DNA from: Phoronis australis | Taxonomy: Eukaryota > Phoronida > Phoronidae | Assembly: GCA_002633005.1 (NCBI GenBank) | Contig: NMRA01000325.1 | Coordinates: 351,290-415,289 of the forward strand | Length of the DNA stretch: 64,000 nucleotides | Direction: 5' to 3' | In this document: piece by piece, positions 34,901 to 47,400 of the stretch | Layout: the number at the start of each line of letters is the position of its first letter | Numbering within the stretch: position 1 is the stretch's first letter | The notes under the pieces: generated by a model | Seen by the model: only the letters and a program-made list of their open reading frames with translations | What the model was told of the DNA's origin: nothing | The model's database searches: none | Position numbers and translations under genes: made by a program

Positions 34901-35204
34901 TTTAATTTGATCTCACAAGTAAAATAGGGAGTGTGGAAAACATTAAATGTGTAAAAAAGCTACAGTTGTCTAACAAGAGATGGACGCTTTTACAGGAGAG
35001 ACAGTTGTCACCGTAGTGTTGTCACAGCACGACTTGCTCCACTTTAGTCGCATTTACATGACATAAGATCGGAAACTGGATCAGCATGAGTCACTTACTG
35101 TACACGAAGACTGACTGCGGATGTTCGCATAAACAATAGCGAATGTCCAAACAACATTTAATGCCAGCGAATCACCCGAATATATGCTAAATTGCGTAAG
35201 CGCA
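31918..35204. other. gene-free intergenic region
   Basis: AT-rich sequence. Scattered open frames shorter than 90 codons lack any recognisable domain or splice context. No repeat structure was identified beyond simple A/T-rich stretches. Confidence 0.4.
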
Positions 35205-35375
35205 TTGAAAGATGATCCCTTTCGGCCTTGCCCCACTTGTGTTTAGATGTGTAGCCGAAACTGGAGCAACTACAGGAGTGCAACTTGCTCTACCCCTCAA
35301 ACCGGTGTCAAAAATGGCCGCCGCAGCGTCAGTTTCTCTGTGTAAATTGTGTTTACACACACTTGCACCCAATCA
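35205..35375. repeat. dispersed repeat, copy 1 of a pair
   Basis: Shares blocks with 38975-39130: GATGATCCCTTTCGGCCTTG against GATGGATCCTTTCCGCCTAG, TTGCTCTACCCCTCAAACCGG against TTGCTCTACCTCACAAACGGG, and GTCAAAAAT. A GTTTACAC motif lies nearby in both copies. Likely an old MITE; ends are not defined. An upstream frame here (35212-35493) is repeat-derived. Confidence 0.45.
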
Positions 35376-38300
35376 GCTGTTCAGTATTACTTGTATAGTA
35401 TCAACAAGCAAAATTAGATATCAAAGAAGGGCACTTGATCAACCATCAGACCTCTCAACTTGCATAAATGAACACACTTCTAAGAACACTTAGTTGCTTA
35501 GCAACCCCTCAGCCACTCATGCAAAACCAAAGAAATCTTCATCGCTGTGGAGGTGCAGGAAAAAATGCTGGTTTTCATGTCAGTCCAGTCTGTATTATTT
35601 TGAAACAAACTCTAGCAAACAATATGAAGCTCAATTATGATAAGTGACTACATGTGAAAGATTCAATCTTGTGTAATTTCATCATGCACTAATTTAAAGC
35701 CACATTTCACCTAGTTCAGCTAGCTGGCTAAAATGAGCATTGTGTTAGGCCTTTTAATCTGGTAAAATCAGTCTCGTAATATTTCTGAGCAGGATTCTAT
35801 TTCCGTTGCCAACAAGAATATTGAAACCATCAATGACTCCAGAAAACACTCGAGAGTTTATTGGGTTGACCAACCAAAACAACTGTAGATTCAAAAATGG
35901 TACATGTACACATTGCTTGTGAATTGACGGTTCATTCGAAATAATTCACGATCAGATGAGTGTGATAAAGTTTGGAAACCCCAAAGTGTTTTCGTTCAGA
36001 ATTCAACATTGACAGGTGAACATGCGCGAAATGCAGCTTTCAATGTACAAGCAAAAACTGGCAGTTCCAGTGCCTTGAATTACATTACTGGCCGCTAACT
36101 GGTACACGCAAATCATCCACAGAATCAAATCTCAAATGATGGCAGAGCAGTGAAATTTTATTTATCAAAATTTTCAACAAGAGTTTACAAAAAGACAATT
36201 TTACTCGATACCATATGACTGTTACCAACAACCATACAATAAATTTTGAAAAAGTTTAGCAATACAGCGAGCATTTGAAAAATGAAAGATTGAAAAAAAG
36301 ATTTTAGACGTTATTTTTGATCGAACTTGAGTACACTTTACTGCACTGTCTCTTCTAATATGACAAAAGGGAGAAGGGCTACTTCATGTGTCTAACTGCA
36401 AAAAAGCAACCCTTAGAATTGTCTTTTTGCCAGAACTTTCAACTTTGTAAGATAAATCTACTTCACACAGTGCTAAGTCCAAGTAAATAAGCATGTGAAG
36501 TGGAGCAGAAGTAGTTCTACTTATTCAAATAATGCAAAATATCAAATGCATTTCCTATCTACTATGCCAGAGCTGCAAACTACACTGTGACTAAACCTTA
36601 CATGTACAATCCATAGGGAGTCCTGAAAGTTCAATAAAATAAGTGACAAGTAATTACAATGAAACCTAAAATAACACTTTGAGGAACTACTGAACATCAG
36701 TGGATACTCATGCCAATAATTTAACTTAACAGTTCAGTAAAACATTTTTAAACCAGAAAACGTTAAGCTCTGGTGAACACNGGTCTCAGCTATTGACAGT
36801 GTTCTAAAACTAAAATTTTCCAAGATTTGAACACAGCTGTATGGGAAGGGGCCTGTGCTATATCTCAAAAAGGATAAAAAGGGCTCAGTACCCCGCCCTT
36901 AAGAAAGAAGAAGAGCCTAATCTCCAAACGGAAAAAGGGCGGAGAGACTGACACCTTTCTAACAGGAAGTAAACGCAACATTAGCCCAACATCAAAGGAG
37001 GACAACTTTCCACTTTTAAAAGTATCAAAGGATCTCATGAAAATAAGTACAATACTATTTATAGTCTTGGAAATGTGAATGATCAAGTAGACCCCGATTC
37101 TGAGCCATTGGGGCCACTGCTCAAACATCGAAATTCAACCAGACTTGTGTTTTGAGGGACTACAGCGTATAGATGGATTATAGAAGGTCCCGGGTTCGAG
37201 CACAAGTAAGGACAGGAATATTATCAGACTTGTAATTACTAGGTCATGTGATGTAACCACATCATGTGACTCTTTAGAGCAGCTTTTGAAAATTGCAAAC
37301 CTGTTATAAACCAGTTGTAGTGACATTGAAGAAACACTAAACCAAGATATCGTATGGCTTTTCATGCCTTTAAGTCAACCCCCACAGGTTATCTAGGCTT
37401 GCGAAAAGCAAATGTTCATTTTTCAAACGTAGGAACCTCAATAAATTAAAATAATATTGATGCGTATACTTACTGATAGCGTACATTGCCATACATCATA
37501 GGGTGGCATCCATTATAAAACATTGTCATCGTTACTGTTTCAGATGAGACCAACTGATGCCTCCCACTTGAACACTGAACAAAAATATCTGTATCGAAAT
37601 GATAGCTGTCAGTCCTGCCAGACTTCTCAAAGGCTTGAAACTGTTAGTCCTAAACTTGATATCTGGAGATGGCACATGACAATAGAGTGGTGACAATAAA
37701 ACTAATGACCTGTTGTGTTGATGAATACAGAATAGGTCAGTTGTAATCAAAATTGGAGAAACCTGATATGTAGCAGTGAGAGTACTTAGCTTTAAAACAT
37801 ACAATGCAGTAAATGGATATTATGCCTCTAGATCTGTGAACCATCAACAAAATTTTGCTCATTAAAATTCATAATTGAAACTTGACAAAAATATTCTTTT
37901 TGTATCAGTAGTCGACAACTACAAAAGATCTTTCAAAACATAAAGCGAAAATGGAATACCACAGCCAAAATCGAATCCAAACAATCAGCTGATACTATCC
38001 AAGAGTCATTATAAGATCCAAGCTCACAATTTAACGGCTTCTTTAGATACTTTTAGAATACATAGCTCTACCAGTGGTTGAAGATGCCGTAGGAATCCCA
38101 CAAGCCACAGAAAAGACAAACTGACCAGCCTTGTTGAACTGACTAAATTAACTCAATATTTTATTGATGGAATTTCAACAGTAGCATAGGATAGGTCGTA
38201 CACTCATTAACAGCTGGAGATAACAACTGAATGTGCGTGAAACCTGAAAACATGTTCTTGTGTTTCAGACCCAAACCTGGATAAGACAAAGCAGCATCAT

Positions 38301-38825
38301 CCCAACCATATGTTGGAATGTTTTCACATGGTCAGAGATGTCAGAGCTGGCCTGGCTGGAGAAGTGGTAGAGAGAAACAGAACCATGACCAATATACAGA
38401 TTCTTGGGACCCGATAGAGATTCCATAAGGGATACACTGGAATAGTCAATCTTTATCTTGGATGGGAAGAGCGCCAGTTGGAATCAAGAATGTTATTAGA
38501 TAAAATAAACAAGCAAGGGGCATGCAATCAATCTGGTGAAGACCTTGAGTTAAAAGGCTATGTCCAAGGTGAAATAGGAAACAACTAGGTGCCCTACACA
38601 ATATTTTGATCTAGATTTCTTTCAAATAACCAGAAAAACAGGTTGACCATTAAGGTTTAAACTGTTATGGGTACCTAAGACAATACCACATGTCGAACTA
38701 TCAATTCAAGAACAGAGCATTTTTCACCCCTCTCCTATTCCTGGTCACTAAGTTACCCACCCAAAGTCCCATTTTGACATCAAATTTTGGCCCGGCGCAA
38801 CTGACACAGAGTAAATTGACCCCTG
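35376..38825. other. gene-free intergenic region
   Basis: No gene recognised. A short tRNA B-box-like motif (CCCGGGTTCGAGC, about 37187-37199) lacks a clear A-box partner. One unknown base at 36781. Confidence 0.4.
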
Positions 38826-39190
38826 TCAAGGAGCCGTTTACACACACAACTTACTAACCGTGGCAAGATGGAAATTAAAGCCTGGAGAGACTGGATCGCA
38901 CATGCGCAGGTTTACAAATGACGAGAGTTGCAGAGACAAAGAGTTCCTGAACGTAGCAGGTCATTGTACAAGTGCAGTAGAGATGGATCCTTTCCGCCTA
39001 GCTCCAGTTTCACATTTAAACTTATAATTGACACGGCGCAAGATGTTTGGGTGCAAATTGCTCTACCTCACAAACGGGTGGCAAAAATTTGTCACCGCGG
39101 TGTCAATTTGCTCCTGTCAAAGTTTACACACTGGAACAACTAATGTTCTGTGTCAGCTAATCCATGTCAATTTTGTAAGTGTAAACTGGC
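38826..39190. repeat. dispersed repeat, copy 2, with GTTTACAC inverted ends
   Basis: GGAGCCGTTTACACACACAA at the left and TTGTAAGTGTAAACTGGCAC at the right share an inverted GTTTACAC core. The middle (38975-39130) is homologous to 35205-35375. Probably a decayed MITE. Confidence 0.4.
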
Positions 39191-39297
39191 ACTATAATGA
39201 AAACTGATACCACAAAGACACCCAACTGTGATACGTGAGAGGTCAAATACCCACATGAGCAAAATACCGACCAAAGAAAGAAAAATGAGCAGATCAG

Positions 39298-39863
39298 AAG
39301 CATGTTCAATAGAGTGAGCGCCCGCGAGCGCTTTGAGCGCCTGCGAGCACTTTGAGCGCCCTTATCCTGAACAGCTATGTTCACGTTAGTGCTCGCAAGC
39401 ACTCGCGAACAACCTCGAGAGCATGTTCACTTAGATTTCCAAGATGGCGTCCTGCAAAGGCTTCACGTCTGCAACATATGAACCCATTATGGTTCTGCAA
39501 CACGAAAACTAACCTCAAAACTTGACCGACTCATCCGAAACTGCGACTTAAATTGCGGGTCGCTGTAGCGAAGAACAGTTTCCTTGACGTAATTTTCGAT
39601 TCTTTTCGTTCCAAAGCCTTCACGGTTGTTGTCTTGGGCTGCCGATATTAATAATTATTGGCAAAGATTAATCATATTTATCGCTCAGTACGCCATGCAT
39701 AGGAAGGACTGTTAGTGTTAAGCTCATCGGCTAAGATGTTCAACACAATCTGCTTCAGAGTCGCCATACTGGATCGCACAGTGAGCGCTCACAGCTGTTC
39801 AGGAGCCGTTCCTTGTGTTCGTGAGTACACGCTAGCGGGCGCTCACTCTGTTGAACACGCTTC
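39298..39863. mobile_element. 566-bp MITE with 29-bp inverted ends
   Basis: The left end GAAGCATGTTCAATAGAGTG and right-end complement GAAGCGTGTTCAACAGAGTG are both followed by AGCGCCCGC: 29 bases with two differences. Just inside, CCTGAACAGCT occurs on both sides and GAGCG(C)-type short repeats fill the left arm. No coding potential is recognised. Confidence 0.7.
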
Positions 39864-42094
39864 AGGTGGCGCATCCTGAATGTTACATTTTCTAAGAGTC
39901 ATTTCAACTCGGGACTTTGAAAACTTCCAAACATGCCAGTTAGGAAAGTTGAATGAAGTTGATTTTTAACACTAGACCATAGCAATTTCCAATATCTGAC
40001 AATAAACAAAATTTGACTTCAAAAATGCATTTAGTGTCCATGTCTTATATAAAAATGACAAAATTTTGCCAACAAACTAACTTGACTTCCAAATATTTAA
40101 AAAGTTGTGAACATATCCACGATTTTGACACAGTAATGAAAATATTAGGCATTATAGAGATGGGATTGGCTTCTTTACACTCTTAATAAAGATGTTTAAT
40201 TTCTGGTTGTTCTGATACAAATGAATGTACCAAACTGAGCAGATCCAAAAACAAATATTTTTTTGCTATTCTTAACAATGAAAGATTACATGTTACCCAC
40301 ATCTTAAGAAACTTACCAAAACCTTCAGTTGTACAACCAAAACACGAAAAACTCCAGCACTTTTGCTCCGAGTAGCTAACTGTCAGTTGCCTACAACCAC
40401 AATTATACCTTGCTTCCTAATATTCAGTAGTTCTAATGAAAACCATATGTTATGACTTTCTAAGTCAATCTGTATGCAAACTGAACAACTTGCAGCATAG
40501 TTAAACCATGTAAAACATGCACAAACATCAGGAACTGGGTTGTATTTATGAAATTCAGTGAACCACAAGGACTCTGCAAAAGTAAGGTAAACAATCAGAG
40601 AGTTATATACCTGTAACAGAACACACACATGTAGTGTTACATGGAACCTGTGAAATATGACTTTCATTATCAGACAAAAACCTCAACAAAAGACAAAATC
40701 ATCAAAGCTAAAATCTAGCTGGGTTTCCATTAAGAGGAAGACTCAAGATGGAATTGCTCTCTGCCCAAGAATGGTTACCCAGTAGTAACGTATCGAACAA
40801 TATTACAGATTTTGAGTTACACATTAGTAATCAGATTCAGTAACATTTTACAAATCATACACTTCCTTTGGTCTGTAAACTCATATTTCAATGAAAAATT
40901 GGAAACGTCACTAAAAATATCCCAAATTTGTAATTTCGATTGGTTCATGAATATTTATCAACAAATAAAAATCACAAAAAATGGAAATTGTTTAGTCCGT
41001 CCACACACAGCTTACCCTAGAACTTGCACTAGTGCAACTTACCCCAACCAGTATCACCACATGATAATTTCTTCGAATTTAAAAAATCAAAACAAATACT
41101 GCTGTGGCTGTCATTTATCCAAAGCATAGGACAATGTAGACTTTGACCATGGATTGGTTGATAAAACCTGTAGTATACAAAAATGAGGTGATAAGTGAAA
41201 AATATTCCTAGTTCTTAGTGTAAAAATTTGATTTTTCCCTGTTCTGATAGGGCAAGTTCTAAATTGAAGGAGCTTCTAAAACAATGGTTTTAAGCACTAA
41301 TTGTCAAAATTGTGCAATTTTGTTGTTCCTTCATATGATGGCCAGTTTAGCACATGGCCGTTAATTCTGAACTGAGATATTTGAAGCTTTCATACCAGCA
41401 CATACATCAAGTTTTGTATATCATGAACATAGAATAAGATGAGTACACAAGTCTCTGGTTGCCCCTAAATCACCACTTAACCTTCATCACCAGGGGGCAC
41501 TAGTTCACGGCCATTACAAATACAGGAAGTTTAAAAAGTAGACAGCTGAAACCATTTCCAGCAAGTTGTGTCCTGGATGGAACAGATAAAACAGCTATAA
41601 ACCTACGTTCCATCAAAGAAACTTTTAATTTCAACTGGTCTCTTTCAGCTATAGAACAGATTTTAAGTTGTGCCCAACTTAGATGAGAAGTGGTTTCTGA
41701 GTTTGACAATGAGTGATAGTTCCTTATTACTTGACTCATTAATTAGAAGCCAACTGCAATCTCAAATAATAATGGAATGTCAATCTTTTCTGAACACCAA
41801 ATCCACTTCTAATTATTAGATGTAATTTGATTAAGGAATAATTAAGACCAGTTGTATAATGTATATTTGGCCTAAATGTAAAAATTAGTTTTTTGATGGA
41901 ATCAATGGGCTTGTAGCTATTTAAGTGAATAGAATGGTGACTCCCAAATGAAAGCAGAAGACAAACATATATTTTCCGTGACAACTCTCCAGTTTGGGTC
42001 TTTGGGGGAAATGAAAATATAATTAATTTACTCAGGGTCAGAGCTCATACCAAACTTTAGAAAGTCAGTATTAGCCGTCCCAAGTTACAAGAAT
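39864..42094. other. gene-free intergenic region
   Basis: AT-rich sequence with no gene or repeat identified. Confidence 0.4.
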
Positions 42095-44458
42095 TACCGT
42101 AAACGTTCGGGTTAATGCCCATGCTCAGTTAGCCGCCCACCCCCTACTTTAGGTGGATTTTCGATTTAACCACCCACTGCTCGGTTAACCACCCCTCTGC
42201 GATTTTTCAAGATTTCCACTTAAACGCCCACCTCTCGGTTAAGCGCCCATCCCCGACTTTTTAAGATTGGAGATTTAGCGCCCAGTGATAGAAAACGCAA
42301 CATTCCCGACTTTTAGTTACAGATGATGACCACAACGAGCGCTAGGACACTAGGCCTCCGAACGGTGATTGGACAATGTGAATTACGATACACGTAACAA
42401 ATTATTGTCCAGGGTCATGGCCTTACTTCAAAATATAATACTTGAACGTTTTTGTCATTTTATTTTCTTCCCATGTTTGCAAAGTTTAAGAACCCTGCTG
42501 GTGTCAATACCTCTACTTTCAGCGACACTGTCTGCCGCGCTGAGTTTCCGTCTGCAGTGCACTAGATAAAACATATAGGCCTATTCGAAATAATCATGCC
42601 AGAGAAATGTGACAATGGTTTTGCCAACCCTCCAAATTCTCTTAAGGTGGGAAGCTCTGGTATTTTGAAGAATTAATTCCCATAACTCACGGAAAGATGT
42701 CAAATTCTTCCTATTTTGATGAATGTTATTGCCAGGTTATTGAGGATGTGTGGCAACCAAAGGGACAGTGTGCCTCACTGGGTTACCGATTTGCTGCCTC
42801 TCGATTTCTGAGTTCAGAGGTTGGCAATACGTTACTGTATGTCTGTGTATCAGCTTGAAGTAATAAAAAACTTCTAATACTAATAAAATTTTGTTTTTCG
42901 CTTACTGCATCTCAGTCAAACTGGAGTTAGCAGATTTAACTAATGTCACTGGCTGTTCTTTACTAAGATTTCTTGCGTCAACCTCCGCCTGACTGTGTGA
43001 ATTTTTGCTTCCATGTTCCCTTTTTAGCCATCCAGAATAATTTTGTTTCTACAATGGCCTGAACAAAATTCTTACCATTCGAGTCTGAAATATCTACGAC
43101 GCAGACTGAGTGAAAATTAGTGATAGTTGGTAGGAGGTGCACGCAGCTAGCTACAGGCATGGCACACTCGGGCCTAAGGAACATCGAGCTGAAAAATATC
43201 GAAGTAGACTTGACATCGCAGTTTTGGGGGACATTGGAACGGAGGAATATCGTAAAGCACTGGGTCTTTCCTAACAACAGCTTAAAAGCACAACGTCACG
43301 CCGGTTTCTTTTACTTAGGACTGTCGCTGTTCTCTTTTGCTGTATGACTTTGTAGTGGTGCACGCTCGTAAGTTCCTACACCGAGTGCATGTTACCTTGA
43401 CACCAACATGTGATTGACAAGTTACTCATACGTAGGCCCTACGTGCATGCTGAATCCCGCCACTATCTTTGGCCATTAAAAACGAGACGCATATTGAAAG
43501 AAGCCGTTATATTACTTGACAGCCTTTCCAAGTCAAGATTGCCAGCCGGGACATTGCGCGCAAACAGCGGGACCGACCAGTGCCACAGTGCGATAGTGTA
43601 GGTGATATTATAATAGGATATAATCTGGACATCTTGCATGAGTGTACAATAAATATGTTTTCCACCACAAAGTTGGGTAAGGTGGTCGTTTAAGAATGAA
43701 TTGAAGCATCGCTGTTTTGTGATGTTTTATCACATATATGTCGTGGTTTGAAATTTTCTTCTTAATAAACGACTGGCTCGCGTCCACTTACCCCGCCCCC
43801 CGATTCTTGTCTTACTTCTTTGCCGAGGTGTTGACTATAAACATCCCAAACACAAAACACACATGAATTAGTTTTTCAAAACTTTAGTACAACTATTTTT
43901 AAAACTGCTCTGACTCAGAACTTGACAGCTACCATGGGACTATAACCTTGATGTCAGCTGTGACCTCTGCAACACGTGAAGCTTGCACGCGCACGCTTTT
44001 GCGGTGTCACAACTTGCAATCCAAGTGGAGCGCTGCGTGGTCACTGGTCGTCTGCGCACTAGTTCTAACAAACTAACAAGACCGCAGGATAGCACGGGTC
44101 TATAATTACTCAGCAATTTTGTAAATTTAATTGTGAATGACTAGTCTGAGGGCAACAGAACCTTTGTTGGGATCATCTGCTGTTATGAAGTTTTTACCGT
44201 CATTTGGCGACGTGACGATAAAGCTCTTTGAAAAGTGCTACGTGTTCCGAGTACTTGTGTCATGTGGGGGACTTTAATCACAAGGTAAGAATAACCGCCC
44301 AGGGCGGTTGTCTGTCGTAATAAGCGCCCACGTTTGGTTAACCGCCCACTCTGGATTTCTTGAAATTTCACGTTTAAGCGCCCATGTCTGGTTAACCACC
44401 CACCCCCGATTTTTTGGGTTTGCCAATTTAACCGCCCAGTTTACGAACGTTTACGGTA
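42095..44458. mobile_element. 2.36-kb element with exact 15-bp inverted ends and GCCCA-rich subterminal arrays
   Basis: Starts TACCGTAAACGTTCG (42095-42109) and ends with its exact complement (44444-44458). Next to each end lies an array of units built from GGTTAA(G/C)CGCCCA, CCCCGA.TTTTT and GATTTAA(G/C)CGCCCA (42110-42300 and 44290-44443). The arrays run in the same direction at both ends although the termini are inverted. The 2 kb between them has only short open frames with no recognisable transposase, so the copy looks non-autonomous or decayed. A lone left end lies at 31750. The superfamily is not assigned. Confidence 0.65.
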
Positions 44459-47400
44459 CAATCAAAGGCAAATGATTACTCTTTCAACTTGAACTTACAA
44501 ACTACGGAGACGCAACTATTTTAAAACTTTATGAACTATCAAGTCTATTCTCAAACTCTATTGATTCAAAATGCAATGTCCAGCATTTAAGAAATATGAT
44601 AAATGCCAAAATCGCCCATGTCCCAATCTTTAGAATTAGAAAATTGAATTTCAGCTTGAACTTTATTGCCCCAAACTTGATATTTAAAGACACGTAATGC
44701 CACAACACAACATAATCACTATGAGAAATATCGCTACAGGGATATTAGAAGGATTTTAAAGATTGAAATCCCACTAATATAGTCACTTATTAGAGTCCCA
44801 GATTTTGAGAACCAGTTTTCTCCACTGACTAATGGGGATCAAACTTGTTCTCAAAATCTGGATCCTTGTAAGTGACCTTTGCCAAAATTTCAGTTACTGC
44901 TTGGTGGCTTCTGAAGAGTTGAAATACATTGATAATGAAATTTATTCACAAAACACCTGGAAAATTTATCAAATCCTCACAAAGTTTCGTTGACATAGAG
45001 CAGAATATATTATGAACACACATTTGAAACATGACTTATGTGCTGTACGCTTTTGAAACATTAGTTTGACAGTATACAATATTTGAGGCATGATACCAAT
45101 GAGGTTCTAAAAAGTTAAATACTGGATTATGCTTTAAATATTTCAAATCAAAATAAATTGATCAGTCCATTTTTTATTGACTGAGAGAGAAACAGAGAAA
45201 GCAAATTCCCACATCCCGTATTGACCAGGTTTGGAAATGGTAGGGCCACTAATGATGAGTTGCATAAGTGAAGACCAGTTTAGCGAGACCCCACTCAGCT
45301 TTTCAAATCCTTTTTATGTTGACAGTGCAAATCACAATATTCATCACCTAGACTTTACTTCTATTAGAGTATTTTACTATTCATACTTAAAGCTGCTATA
45401 AACCTGCCTTAAACTACAAAAACAAACTTTTGTTTAAGACCACTTAACGTTACATTAGGGAATAAGTCTCAAATTGAACCTTGCAGTTGAACTGGAGGTG
45501 ATGTCAGAGCTTTGACAGAACTGGCAGTTCATTATTTCATGAGATCAGAGTCTGCAAATTGGCTCCTCACGGGATGTCACTTTATGCACTGAGCATGGTC
45601 TCATGGAAAAATGAACTGTCAATAGTTTATAAGTTCTTTGCAAGCATAGCAATCATCTGAATAAAGAACAAGTTGAGACCAATGTTAAACTGGTCAGTAG
45701 TCAAAATCAAAAAGTTTGCTAAGAGGACAGTATATGAGTTTAATGCCCCTTTATATAAATTATCAAAATTACTACGTAAAATAATGAATAGCGTGAAATA
45801 ATGAATAGCACGTCAACAGTTTGTAACAACTATGGGGCAAGTGTCGTATCAGAGCACAGCCATTACGGTTAAAACTGCAGAGGTAGCACTGCTGTATTTG
45901 GGGAAGTGACTACTTTAACAAAGTCGAAAAGACACCATTACTAAGGGACAACCAAACGAAATCCATATAAACCAAAAGGATAAAAAACCAGCAATAGTCA
46001 ATTAAAGGGGTTCTGGATTTTGAGAAGCATTTGATGCCCTCATACTGTGAGACCCCTGTAACAAATGACAATTTATTACCAAAAACTCTATGATTGCGAA
46101 CATCAACTGTTATCAATGACAAAACCTTTGTTAGAAAAATAAAGTTTGAACATAATTAAAAAAGAACCATATGTGTTTCTTAAAGCATAGGATATACCGT
46201 AAATGCGAACTTACTCAAAGCCTTTGTTTTCTGGAGTGTCACAGTCCATTCTTACATTGTCTTCCACACAAGCAGACATGTCAAACTGATTTTTTTACAT
46301 GAATCCAAACACAGTCTCGACAATCACAGGATTCTCACACCAATCAAAGCCAAATTTGTGAGCCTAATTGCTATTCAGTGCCAACAAAGAGAAGGGATCC
46401 AGCTCAAAAGATGAGTAATGCAGCCATTCTTATCAACAGCAGCTGAGCACTGAGATATCAGGGGAAATGTGCGCTAACTAAGCCTTGGGGGAACTTGATA
46501 AAACATTGAAATAAAAACAATGAACATCAACCTAGAGAAAATTTCCATTAGGTCAAAACCCAAGAGAATGTTAACTAACAATGCTTTTCTATCAAAAAAA
46601 CCCAAATGTTATTAGCATAAAAGACGTAGAAGGATAGATCTCAGTTGTTCGGAACATTTAACAATGAAAATATCGAAAATAATTTAACAAAATAACATGG
46701 AAAGGGCAAAAAAGAAAGACAACAAAGCTTTTCATTTCACCAGCTTCATAAGTTCAAGGTGTTACAAATGACTGCAGTCCATAGCTACAGTTCAGTAACC
46801 ATAATTTCACAAAAACGAAGTGAGGCTAATTCTTTACAAACCTTTGATCCACTGTACACCAGGCAGCACTCTTGCTTAAAATCACAAACTGTTAACTGGA
46901 AGCCCACTCAAATCGGAAGAAATTTCTACTTACAAATTTATAAGTAACACCTCTCCTGACAAACAAAAACTTTAGTTTCATATACTAGTTGCTTCTTGTG
47001 AAAAATGATGTGGCTGTCAGTTGCACAGTCTTCAGAACTGACCTTTCCTCAAGCCAGAGGTCTAGTGGTCAACATAATGAATATGACGACCATGATTATG
47101 ATTGATGGCTAGTGATTATTACTAGTACCATTAATTGGATTTGGTGCCGATGATGTTGCTCAGAAGAGGGGTAGTAGGTGGAATAGAAATAAATTCAGGA
47201 CATGCATATATCATAGGTTAAGATATTTGGTCACCTTTGAATAAACAACAACGAAAACAACTTATATGTTTACACACACGGCATTTTATTACCATATCGT
47301 GCAACAGAGGGTGTTATGTTTGGAGGCCAGAAACAGTCACAACATATTTCACTCAAAGCTAGATATTACCATAGGGTGCGCTAACATTGTCCTAAGTGAA

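Noticed and set aside
37187-37199. CCCGGGTTCGAGC motif resembling a tRNA B-box
   Set aside because: No convincing A-box at the right distance and no stem structure; left as a note in the surrounding region.
42978-43277. Minus-strand 99-codon frame inside the TACCGTAAAC element, considered as its transposase
   Set aside because: No DDE, zinc-finger or other recognisable motif, and an overlapping plus-strand frame of similar size; most likely chance.
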